This document shows, one piece after another, positions 1 through 9,349 of a stretch of DNA of 64,000 bases. Every line of letters begins with the position of its first letter. The stretch's first letter is position 1. Location: assembly GCA_016946835.1 (NCBI GenBank), contig JACVTC010000049.1, positions 657,501 to 721,500 of the forward strand. Reading direction: 5' to 3'. A program made the position numbers and the translations under genes. The DNA comes from Neocallimastix lanati (nom. inval.) (taxonomy: Eukaryota; Neocallimastigomycota; Neocallimastigomycetes; Neocallimastigales; Neocallimastigaceae). The notes below the pieces were generated by a model, which was not told the origin of the DNA, made no database searches, and saw only the letters and a list, made by a program, of their open reading frames with translations.

Positions 1-300
1 TGTTAATAAAAATATATTTAAAAAAATAAAAATAATTTTCTTTTTTTATTTTCATTATTAATTTAATTTATTATATTATTATTAATATTAATATTAATTA
101 TTAATTATAATTATTGTTAGTAAAATTATCATATAAATAACTACATAAATTTATTCTAAAATGTCACGTTTTATATTTAATACTCATATTTCTATTTTAT
201 TTAATAAATATTATTACATTTTATTAAATGCTTAAGTTTTTTCTTGAATAATAAAATAAAAAATGAATAAATAAATGAATAAATATATAATAATTAAATA
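1..300. other. AT-rich spacer, no gene seen
   Basis: Almost pure A/T with short homopolymer runs and no supportable reading frame, RNA gene or LTR terminus. Nothing further is recognised here. Confidence 0.5.
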
Positions 301-1090
301 AATCATATAAATTTAATATAGTCCTGAAGTGTCTACAGCATAGCTAGTCAATAATAGTTATCACTAAAGTAATTCAACTAAATACATCCAGAGGTCACTT
401 CATATTTGAACCCCTAATCATGAAAAGTATTAACTACTTTATCTTTAATATGCATAGGTGATTGGTAAGGAAAATAAGATGATTTAGAGATTTTCTTAAG
501 TATAGACCAACCACACCATATTGAGACTCATTTTTAAGAAACAGTTCACCAATGAAATGATTCAAGTATTTTTAAATACAATTATCCTAAAATTCATCAT
601 AATACTAATGATAAAATCAGAAAAGAATCCTGTATTCTTTGCAGAGATCATAGAAAGTTTGAAGGTTAGATAAATCACTTCTAAGTTTGAAAATTTGAAT
701 TATTTCATAAAATAAATCTTTTCATGAGATAATTTTTTTTATTAATTTATACATGATAATGGATTTCTGTACTCAGTAGATCTTTAAAAATTTTACTTTA
801 ATTTAATCACCTTCTTTATTGGATGCAATAAAAATTTTCTTTATAATTGCACTTTCAGATTATCATTATGTCCAAAATTCATCTAGTAAACTTGTAAATT
901 TATTATAATAAAAAAAAATTTCTTCAAGTTTATCCATACAAATTCAATAGGAGTGGGCATATTAAAACCATCAATAGATGTTTTTTCTTTTTTATATTTT
1001 ATACAAGAAATAATATAGTGGTCAATAGTCAGAAATATCATTAAAAGAGCTGCCCACAAAAACAGTATTCTCAGATAATCTCTTAATTTA
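300..1090 (-). pseudogene. Decayed Ty1/copia pol fragment (integrase/RT to RNase H)
   Basis: Minus-strand translation in shifting frames gives scattered copia-like words. Near 950-1080 there is an integrase-like stretch ending in TPIEFVWINLKK, compared with the family pattern TPxExWxxKKP. Near 700-850 there is a weak match to the region after the integrase core. Near 300-560 there is an RNase H-like stretch (QYGVVGLYL, then LNYFSDNYY, compared with VGSLLYL and GYSDADWAG). The order is right for copia pol on the minus strand. Every segment is broken by stops and frameshifts and no open frame exceeds about 40 codons, so this is a dead remnant. The call rests on weak motif resemblance only. It could be another retroelement or chance, and a profile search is needed. 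Confidence 0.35.
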
Positions 1091-1162
1091 TCGTTAATAA
1101 ACTCTAAAGTTAATACAAGAAAAAAAAAAAAAACAAATAAAAAAAAAAATATTTAAAAAAAT

Positions 1163-1233
1163 GGAGAGTGAGTGATTCGAACACCCAACCTTCCGCTCTG
1201 GAGGCGGACGCGCTACCGTTGCGCCAACCCTCC
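1163..1233 (-). tRNA. tRNA-Trp (anticodon CCA)
   Basis: On the minus strand this 71-nt block folds as a full cloverleaf: a 7-bp acceptor stem (GGAGGGT with ACTCTCC, one G-T pair), a 4-bp D stem GCGC/GCGC, a 5-bp anticodon stem TCCGC/GCGGA around the loop CTCCAGA (anticodon CCA), a 5-nt variable loop, and a 5-bp T stem GGGTG/CACTC around TTCGAAT. No intron is present, and CCA is not encoded. A T-run follows the 3' end on the minus strand, as expected for a Pol III terminator. The block is markedly GC-rich against its surroundings. The D arm and T loop carry normal A-box and B-box sequence. This is the only host gene in the window that I can name with confidence. Confidence 0.95.
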
Positions 1234-1341
1234 ATTTCTTAGTTTTGATAAATAACAAAATTATTAAATTAAAATAAATAATAAAAAAACAAATTCATGT
1301 TATTAAAGTTTTCTAGCTTAACCCAAAAATTAATCCATTCG

Positions 1342-1702
1342 TGATACAAGCTCCAAATTAATTTTTTATATTTTAATTTAATAAATGTTTTTTTTTTTTT
1401 TAAAAAAATAATTTAAAATAATAGTTAAAAATTAAAATAAAATAGTTATAATAGTTTTTTTTTTATAAAGAATATATTAATAATAAATAAAATGTATTAA
1501 AATAAAAGTATAAAAAGAAGAATAAATTTCTTTCTTTTTAATACGGGGAACAAATAATTTTAATTTTAAATTTAAATAAAAATATTTTAAAATTTAATTT
1601 TTTTCTTGTTTCCAAATTTATTTTTATAGTTATGTGTTAATATTTATTTTTTTTTTTTGTTTTGTTTTGAATATCTTAGTGTTTCAACCCCAGCCCGTAT
1701 CA
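1342..1702 (+). repeat. E1 5' LTR
   Basis: The LTR starts TGATAC and ends GTATCA (inverted termini, TG...CA) and is 361 bp long. It is followed 8 bp later by a PBS that starts with TGG, as expected for a 5' LTR. A TATA-like TATAAAAAG lies at about 1509-1517. The same sequence, diverged but colinear, recurs at 44389-44744, which independently supports both ends. Confidence 0.8.
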
Positions 1703-1738
1703 TAAAAATTTGGTGGAGAATCCGGGCGCCTGAAACAC
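1679..1738 (+). promoter_or_regulatory. E1 primer-binding site within a U5-leader stem
   Basis: The PBS TGGTGGAGAATCCGGGC (1711-1727) begins with TGG, complementary to a tRNA CCA end; I cannot name the tRNA. It sits in the loop of an 8-bp perfect stem, GTGTTTCA (1679-1686, inside the LTR end) with TGAAACAC (1731-1738, leader). Near-identical PBS cores are found in E2 and E5. Confidence 0.75.
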
Positions 1739-1892
1739 ATTATAAGATGAAAAGAAACATTAGAATAAATATTAAACATATAATTTTTTTTATTTAAACT
1801 TATTATTTTGTTATAGGGAATATAAAATTTATAAAATTTTAATTTTTTTTTTGGAAAAATTATTTTTTTTACTTAGTTACACAAATTTTATA

Positions 1893-1931
<39 letters not shown>

Positions 1932-2089
1932 TTTTGTGAAACTTAATTCGTAAATTTTATTTGTTATAATAAAACATTTATTTTTACTTATAATAATAAT
2001 AAAAATAATAATAATATAAAAAAAAAAAAATATATATATATATATATATATTATTTATATATAATAATTCAAAAAAAAAAAATTACATT

Positions 2090-2830
2090 TTAGAAGAGCA
2101 CTTCCGCTCAATTCTTATTTATTATTAAAATAATTACTTCCATCAAGAGAGTTTGTTCTATCTGGAAAGTCTATCAAGAGGATTTTTCAAGATATTGAAA
2201 AACTTGGAATAATTAGTTTTATTCAACAATAATAAATAAGTTTTATAATTATTAATTTTAAATTTTTATTTTCTTAATATTAGAATACTAAATTCATTCA
2301 GTACCTACCATCAGGGAGAGCGGCTGTTAGATGAAAAACTCTATAGCTAAAGGCTCATCGATTGGGATAGGTGAATTAAGTAATTCCGTATTATTAACTA
2401 AATAAAAATTATTATTATTAATTATTTCTAAAATCAGCATCGTTTTCCGGGAATATACAATATATGGTAATTTATTAGTGGCTTGATTAAATTCAGGTAT
2501 AATAAATTATTAAAATAACTTTTTATTAGAGAGTAGATAAGAGCGTTTACTTGTATAAGCGGGGGAGTAGAGCGCTATTTAATAAGGTTTCAATATCAGA
2601 CCTTTAATTGAAAAATCCATAAAGCCCTTGTTTCAATAGGCAGGAACAGTTAAAGGTTACTTGGAACTGACGGTTAAATAGTGGAGGTCGAAAGACGCAG
2701 AGTAAATGCTTGCGGGAATCGAAAATAATAATAAAGTTATAACATATATTTGATTGTCCCTTATTAAAATATATACAAAAAAAATATACTAATTTATATA
2801 ATAATAATTCTACTAACAAGCCTTTTCTAT
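2090..2830 (+). other. GC-richer structured part of the E1 leader
   Basis: Between AT-rich flanks, about 2280-2720 is clearly richer in G and C and has no open frame. Local pairings can be drawn, for example an outer GAGC/GCTC pair enclosing GCTGTTAGA with TCTATAGC around 2318-2360. It lies between PBS and gag, where packaging, dimerisation or ribosome-entry elements sit in LTR elements. It could also be a captured host RNA. I do not recognise it as a known RNA family. Confidence 0.4.
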
Positions 2831-2860
2831 CGCTAAAAACTATTCTTCATTTGGAATTTG

Positions 2861-2861
<1 letters not shown>

Positions 2862-2905
<44 letters not shown>

Positions 2906-3042
2906 TCATTAATATTTGTCTTCCTTTTTAATAAGATTTACTTCATCATTTTTTTTTAAAATCCATATAAAAAAAATATCTTCTATAATAATTATTTTCC
3001 TTTTAATAGGATTTACTTATCATTTATTTTTTTTTGTAAAAA

Positions 3043-3088
<46 letters not shown>

Positions 3089-3189
3089 AAATCTTCGTTT
3101 CTATAAAAGAAATTTTGTGTTCTTTATTGTTCTTTATTAATAAAAGAAAATATATAAATATATTTTCTCCATAATATTTATCTTTCCTT

Positions 3190-3232
<43 letters not shown>

Positions 3233-3347
3233 TTTCTTTATCATTTTTTTTGTTAATATCTATATATATATATAAATATTAGAAAATAAATTTCTTTATA
3301 AAACTATATTTTAAATAAAATAAATAAAAAAAATATATATATATCCA

Positions 3348-3386
<39 letters not shown>

Positions 3387-3458
3387 TTTATATTCGTTTC
3401 TATTTAAGCAATTTTGTGTTCTTTTGTGTTCTTTCTTTAAAAAAAAAAAAAAAAAAAA
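2862..3458 (+). repeat. Poly(A)-punctuated imperfect repeats upstream of E1 gag
   Basis: Four or five degenerate units, each ending in a 20-40 nt poly(A) run (near 2866, 3046, 3197, 3351 and 3438), alternate with related T/C-rich text. Shared words include TTCGTTTCTAT and TTTTGTGTTCTTT, seen at about 3094-3126 and 3393-3435. The last A-run abuts the gag ATG at 3459, giving the mRNA an A-only stretch just before the start codon. Confidence 0.6.
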
Positions 3459-4766
3459 ATGAAGATTAGCGAAATAGCTAAATTATTGCCACGACTTGGT
3501 AGTTTCGATAGGGACATAGAATCATGGGCTGAAGAGTTCAATAGGGTAATGGAACTCTCAGATATTGATGACCCTAGAAAAATGTTTGCTTGGGCAAAAG
3601 AATGTGTTCCTGGACGATTAAAAGGAGTAATTGAAGATCTTAAAGAAGAAGATGAAGAGGCTGAAATGATCATATATCCAAGTATTACGGATATTAAAAC
3701 TGCCATTGAAAAATTTTTAGATATTACTCTTCAAGAAAAATGCTTTAACCTAAAATCACTCAAAATACAAAAGGGTGAATCAATTAAAGACTTTAACTGG
3801 AGATACGGTAAATTATACGGATCACTTACTCCAGAAAGTCAAGCATTTATTACTATTAATGATTACACGGATTCATTATTAAGTCGTCCATATGCTAGAA
3901 AGGAAGTAATAACTTCTCAACCAGCTAATTTAGAAGAAGCATTTAAAATAGCTGAACTTGCAGAGACTGCATCTGAAATGCCCAATAGAAATAGAAATGT
4001 CGTTATGTTTACCAATACTTATGGAGGTCTAAATTCTATTTTTCCAAATAATTATAGTAATAATTATAATAATAGAAATTATGACAATCCTAATAATTAT
4101 GAATACAATAATTATCGCTCTAATTATAATAATTATAATAAAAATAATGGTTATAATCATTCAAATAATTATAATAATAATTATCGAAATTCTTATAATA
4201 ATAATTATAATAACTCTATTAATAACAGAAATATAAATCATTTCCGAAATGGTTATAATAGTGGTAATAATTATAATAACAATAATCCAAATTTTAACAA
4301 CATGAATAATAATTTTAGCAATAATAAAGTACCCGGAATTAAAAATAATTTAAGAAATCAAAATTTTATGTCTAATAATATTAATCTAAATTGTTTTAAA
4401 TGTCATCAACCTTGTCATAGGATGCAAGATTGTCCTTATACTTATCAAGAACTAGCTGATATGGAAGCTACTGGAAGACTTAATAACAATAATCTCTACA
4501 TTACAAATAACAGCAATACAAACAGAAATCATAACCTAAACGATAATAATAACTATGATAGTAATTATAATATTAGTAATTTAAATAGAAACTCTAAAAT
4601 TAATACTAATAATATAAATAATTATAACTCAAATGGAAACTTTAATGTTAATACTAATTATAATAATACTAGTTATAACAGTTCAAATCCTAATCATAAT
4701 AACATAGATCCTATTAATAATAACCAAAATTTCTTTAATAACAATAATCAACCTTTAAACTTCTAA
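3459..4766 (+). CDS. gag: E1 Gag (nucleocapsid-type zinc knuckle)
   Basis: 435-aa open frame for the structural protein that packages element RNA in cytoplasmic particles. Residues 1-175 match the other Gags here: a LLPRL start, the conserved Trp in ESWAEEF, the FNWRY motif and a PYAR...LEEAF...AELAE segment. The middle and tail (about 195-310 and 340-430) are Asn/Tyr-rich low complexity. A CCHC knuckle, CFKCHQPCHRMQDC, lies at 312-325 with C-x2-C-x4-H-x4-C spacing. The ATG directly follows an A-run and corresponds to the start in E4 and E6. The frame ends at TAA 4764-4766, three codons after the start of a slippery heptamer. No premature stop is present, so the protein could still be made and might act in trans. 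Its Asn expansion is much larger than in E3, E4 or E6. Confidence 0.88.
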   Translation: MKISEIAKLLPRLGSFDRDIESWAEEFNRVMELSDIDDPRKMFAWAKECVPGRLKGVIEDLKEEDEEAEMIIYPSITDIKTAIEKFLDITLQEKCFNLKSLKIQKGESIKDFNWRYGKLYGSLTPESQAFITINDYTDSLLSRPYARKEVITSQPANLEEAFKIAELAETASEMPNRNRNVVMFTNTYGGLNSIFPNNYSNNYNNRNYDNPNNYEYNNYRSNYNNYNKNNGYNHSNNYNNNYRNSYNNNYNNSINNRNINHFRNGYNSGNNYNNNNPNFNNMNNNFSNNKVPGIKNNLRNQNFMSNNINLNCFKCHQPCHRMQDCPYTYQELADMEATGRLNNNNLYITNNSNTNRNHNLNDNNNYDSNYNISNLNRNSKINTNNINNYNSNGNFNVNTNYNNTSYNSSNPNHNNIDPINNNQNFFNNNNQPLNF

Positions 4767-4788
4767 ATGGGAGAAGGAATACTCCCAT
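4754..4788 (+). promoter_or_regulatory. E1 gag-pol -1 frameshift signal
   Basis: T TTA AAC (4754-4760) is in the gag frame and has X XXY YYZ form. It is followed by TTC, the stop TAA, then a 7-bp stem ATGGGAG (4767-4773), loop AAGGAATA and CTCCCAT (4782-4788). Pol is open in the -1 frame from 4748. Heptamer, 6-nt spacer and stem together form a classical -1 frameshift layout. The same arrangement occurs in E2, E3, E4, E6 and E7. Confidence 0.82.
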
Positions 4789-7270
4789 AAATCAAACCAA
4801 TACAACTCTTTTAACTAATTCACTTACTGGAACTAAAGAATCTTCGAATATAGAAGATAATAAAGAAATAGCCATTGTAGCTGAAAGAAGAAGTAGAAAA
4901 ACTAATGAAAATAAACCATATAAGAAAGCAACTAAGAAAAGTTTAAAAGAAAATCCTCAACCAATTAAAGTTCCATCAAATAATCAGGAACAAATGGAAA
5001 TGGAACCAGAAAGTGAAACTAATAGTAATAATAAAGGAAATGAAAATCAAAAAGAAACAGAAGCGTTAAATTATCTTGATCCATCTTTTATAAATGAACC
5101 CTCAATTGAAGAAGCAAAAAGAAGAAACAAGAAAGAAAGAGCAAAAGAAATAAAAGAATTAGCTAAAGAAATACAACTTCCAAGTGAAAAAAAGATAGAA
5201 AAATCCAATAAGGAAAATATTACAAAAAAATTAAAAATAACAGGAAATCAAGATAATTATAATATAGTGGACGATATTGGAAATAAGTTCGCTAATATTA
5301 CCATCGGACAGTTGCTCAATATCAATCCTAAATTGAGAACTGAATTATCTAAAGCCTTAAAGTTTACAATAATTATAGAAGATGAAGAAACAATCTTATC
5401 AACAATTAAGAAAGATAAGATTGTAAAAACAAAATGTAAGGTAGAAAACGTAGAAACTACAGTATATTTAGATTCCTGTTCTTCTATTAATATGATCACC
5501 AAAACCTTCATGATAAATAATAAAATTCCATTTAAACCAATTTCTGCTATTAAAGAAACTTTATATCAAGCTTGTACTAATACCACGCTCATCTCAAAAT
5601 TATATGAAATAGAAATAACAATTGGAAATATTACTTCTAAGGAAATCTTTAGATTGGTTGAAAAAGATGATATTTTCCAAGTATTAATTGGTGTGGATGC
5701 GCTAGCTAGAATGAAGATTATTATGGACTTCTCTGATCACACCTTATATCAAAAAACAGATGAGATACGAAAGATAGGAAGTTTTGAAAGTGTGACGGAA
5801 ATAGAAGATGAAGAAGATGATATTAAAGATGAATTCGAAGAAGAATTGAATAAAGATGTGCTAGTTGATTATTTATTAACCACCGAAGATAAATATATTC
5901 AAATTTTATATGAAGAAAATAATGATAATAATGATATTGATAATTCCTTTGGAAATCATAATAATAAAGATGGAAATAATTTTTGCAATATAAATAATAA
6001 TGATAATTATTTAAAGAATGTATTTGGATGTAAAATTAATAATGATAAAATTTCTAAAATTTATAATAATAATTGTTCTTCTAATAAAGATATTAATAAT
6101 AATAATACTAACAAAAATTTTAATACTATAAATAATCATGATAATCCAAATGAAATTAATATCGATAATAATAATAATATCGAAAATTTTTCTAATAAAA
6201 ATTTTTCTAGTAAAAATCTATCTAATAAAAATTTTAATAGTAAAAATTTTTCTAATAAAATTTTTATTAATAGAATTAATAATATTTTTGAAAAACCTAT
6301 TAATAAAAATATTATCAATAATTCGAATAGTATTAATAATAAAAATTGTTCTTCTGAAAATTTTAATAATAAAAATAATATTAATAATTTCTCTAAAAAT
6401 TTATATGATGTTAATAATACTGATAATATTTCTAAAGATTTAGATAATATTAATAATATTTATGAAAACTTAAATAGCATTAATAATACTAATAATCCTT
6501 ATAATATTTTTGGAAATAAAAATAATATAAATAATTTTTCTGAAACTTTTAATAAAAATAATATTAATAATCTTTCTGAAAACCTTAATAAAAATAATAT
6601 TAATAATCTTTCTGAAAACCTTAATAAAAATAATATTAATACTGATAAACCTTCTGAAAATTTTTGTAATGATAATAATGATAATATAGTTTCTAAAGAT
6701 GTTGATAATACTATTAGTGATAAAAATTTTTCCACAATTTTTAACGAAGATGTCAATAATAAAAATTCTTTCGAAATTAATCATCATGTTAAAGATATTA
6801 ATGATTTCGTTATAAGTGGTAACAAAAAAGATAATAAAAATTCTTTACAAAATAATTATTCTTTATTAACAAAAATAAATGAAATTAATGATAAAAAGAA
6901 TTATGAAAACAGTGTAATCAAAAATATTGATATTTCTATTGAAAATACTGTTAAGAATTTTAAAAATGTAAAGGAAATAACTATTCATGAAATTGCGGCG
7001 AAAGCACCAACAAAAATTAGAAACAAACTAAAGTTTTTATTATTAAATAATATAAATGTATTGTCACTTGATACAGATGATTTAGGTAAATCGAAATTAC
7101 TAAGTCATAAAATAAAAATCATAAGTGGTCGAATGCCAATTAAACAAAGAATGTATCGAGTAGCAAATAAGAAGCAAATGAGTATACTAAGAGAAGAAAT
7201 AAGTAAATTATTAAGAAATGGATTGATAGAACCTTCAAAATCATCATTTATTTATTATTATATTTATTAA
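4761..7270 (+). pseudogene. pol: E1 Pol, truncated: linker, protease, start of RT
   Basis: Read in -1 relative to gag and open without a stop to 7268. An N-terminal basic segment carries the family word LDPSFINEPSI. Then comes a retropepsin-like domain with the active-site word LDSCSSIN (Asp codon at 5471), Cys standing where Gly is canonical, followed by a FRLVEKDD...LIGVDAL core. About 330 residues of Asn/Lys/Ile/Ser-rich low complexity (about 5900-6900) separate this from the segment that precedes RT fingers (MPIKQRMYRV...ISKLLRNGLIEPS). The match stops there at about 7243, and the last codons are read from minisatellite. No RT catalytic motif, RNase H or integrase remains. The frame has no ATG near gag and is presumably expressed only by frameshifting. 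Confidence 0.8.
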
Positions 7271-7452
7271 TTTTTATTATTATTTATTAATTTTTATTAT
7301 TATTTATTAATTTTTATTATTATTTATTAATTTTTATTATTATTTATTAATTTTTATTATTATTTATTAATTTTTATTATTATTTATTAATTTTTATTAT
7401 TATTTATTAATTTTTATTATTATTTATTAATTTTTATTATTATTTATTAATA
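7254..7452. repeat. 20-bp minisatellite at the E1 truncation
   Basis: About ten nearly perfect copies of TATTTATTAATTTTTATTAT. The array starts within a few bases of the point where E1 RT homology stops, so it marks the breakpoint. Confidence 0.92.
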
Positions 7453-8495
7453 TAATATTTGGTTATTATTTTTTTATTACATTTCTAATAACAACGAGAA
7501 ATTAATTTTATAAAATATTTACAAGTATTTATATTTTTACAATAATTTAAAGTATTTACAATTTTTAATAATAAAACAATTAAGAATAATTATATTTATA
7601 AAAATAAACAATAAAATAAACAAATAAACAATTAATACAAGAATTATTATAAACAAAGAATTCAAAATAATAAAAAAAGAGAAAATTGTTTACAAACTAT
7701 TTACTTTTTATTAAAAAGAGAAATTAATTAACATTAGTATTTTATTATTTTAAAAATTAAAATAGAATTAAAGTATAATTTCGAGTTTTAGAATTTAATT
7801 AAAATAAATTTTTTTATTATGATTTTAATTTCAAATTTTAATTTATTAATTTGTTGTTGAATAGGTTAGATATTATTCAAGCTTTCTAATAATTTTATGC
7901 GTAAGAATTCCAATCTGTATCATTTGTACGGAGCCGAACTAAAAATATAATTTTTAATATAAGTAGTAAAGTTAAATAGGAAATAATTATATAATAATTA
8001 TATATAAATAATAATAATAAAATTTAAAATAAATAAAAAAAAATATTAGTAAAGATAGTAAAAATAATATATAAATTGAACCAATAAGACTTAATAAAAT
8101 TAAATATATAAATATGAAAGAAAAATGATTTTTTTTAGAGACGTAGTTTTTAATTAGATTAGAATTAGGAATTTATAAATCTAAGTTAGGAATACTTAGA
8201 AAATAATTATTTTAGTTAAATTTAAAATAAATACTTATTAAAGTAAAGGTTTAATTATTCAAGGGAATAGATTAAAATAACTAATAAGTATTTAAAAATA
8301 ATTAATGTAAAAAAATTATATATTTTAATAAAACAAAACGACAACAAATATTCTTTTATTTTTTTCTTATTATTTTTATTTAATCTTTTTGTGTGATAAT
8401 TATTATAATTCTTTTATTAGAATATATAATTTTATAATAAAACTTGCATTCACGAACCACCCGATACAATATAAAATTTATTCGTATCACTTTTG
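7453..8495. other. AT-rich non-coding stretch
   Basis: No gene is seen. About 7485-7560 resembles 23560-23640 (shared words such as ATATTTACAAGTATTTATA), so it is part of another dispersed repeat. Around 7905-7935 a GTATCA-like end is followed by GTACGGAGCCGAAC, reminiscent of an LTR-leader junction, but the expected TGG is absent. The last five bases, TTTTG, are the left target duplication of the next LTR. Confidence 0.4.
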
Positions 8496-9349
8496 TGTAA
8501 TAATCATACTAAGTAATATCACTTAATATGATTATTAACTTCAACTTAACGATTAAGAGAAAATAAAAAAAGTTTTACCTAAATATTGGTAGAGTTTATT
8601 ATAAAATTAATTATAATAATAACACGAAAAATAAGATGGAAGAAAGATTTGTATAAATTTAATTTTTTAAAGTATGTTTTTTGAATAAAATATTTTATTA
8701 ATTTGTTAGAGTTTAAAATATAAAATTGTTACTATTATAACTATATTTTTATAATAATAACTCTTGATTTCTTAAAGAGAACTCAAGAGCCTTATTTATA
8801 TTTTTTTGTTAAAATAAGGTTAAATAAAAAAGGTTTTTTCTAATCTTAACAAATTTCTTATCTAGGAAAAGATTAGACAGAAAAACCTAGATAAGATTTT
8901 TGATCGATATTCTATCATATCGATCATAGTATCAATTAGGTAAAACCAATTACTTTTAAGAAGAAATTGGAAAAAACCCTAATTAACCGATTCCTAATCT
9001 AATCTAATGATCGAAAATAAAAGAATAAAATAATTAAAAAATATTTCGATCTTAAAATAATAAATTTACAAAAAAGGAAAATAAAATATTAAATAAAATA
9101 CAGAATACATTATTAAATACATAATAGAATACATAATGTGTTTGTTTACAATTTAATTAAATAAATAAACTAAAACTAATAAATTTAATAATTAAATACA
9201 TAATAAATTATAATTATTTATAAATGAATAATTAATAATTAATTAAATAAAATTTTGTTATAATTTAAATAAATTTATAATTATTATCAATAATTATAAA
9301 GACTAAGAAATAATAATTATTTATTAGTAAATAATTATTATTTCTTACA
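8496..9349 (+). mobile_element. R1 solo LTR, copy a (structured LTR family)
   Basis: Starts TGTAATAATC, ends TTTCTTACA and is flanked by the perfect 5-bp direct repeat TTTTG (8491-8495 and 9350-9354), which shows it is an inserted LTR. It is a chain of hairpins: one at 8761-8789 (CTCTTGA/TCAAGAG), an interleaved pair at 8840-8895 forming a pseudoknot topology, GATCGATAT/ATATCGATC at 8902-8925, and a 20-bp perfect terminal stem (9304-9323 with 9328-9347). No coding capacity. The autonomous parent is not in the window. Confidence 0.8.

Larger units (their letters stand above)
1342..7243 (+). mobile_element. E1: Ty3/gypsy-like LTR retrotransposon, 3' truncated
   Basis: Order is 5' LTR (1342-1702), primer-binding site (1711-1727), a 1.7-kb leader, gag, a -1 frameshift signal, then pol through protease into the start of RT. 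Pol stops matching at about 7243, where a 20-bp minisatellite begins; the rest of RT, RNase H, integrase and the 3' LTR are missing. The 5' end lies 108 bp upstream of the tRNA-Trp gene. A second LTR of this family occurs alone at 44389-44744. Gag has no internal stop, so the 5' half is well preserved, but the element cannot move alone. Confidence 0.85.

Noticed and set aside
2310-2365. Group II intron domain V-like hairpin in the E1 leader
   Set aside because: GAGC/GCTC closing pairs are suggestive, but the catalytic triad, the two-nucleotide bulge and neighbouring domains are not recognisable.
6136-6787. Overlapping open frames on both strands rich in Ile, Leu or Asn
   Set aside because: They are shadows of the (AAT)n-rich linker of E1 pol; the repeated codon gives open frames in all phases.
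7254-7452. CRISPR-like array
   Set aside because: Head-to-tail identical 20-bp units without spacers; a minisatellite in a eukaryote.
7905-7935. Further LTR end with PBS (GTATCA then TTTGTACGGAGCCGAAC)
   Set aside because: Lacks the TGG start and a matching LTR copy or enclosing stem; not enough to call.
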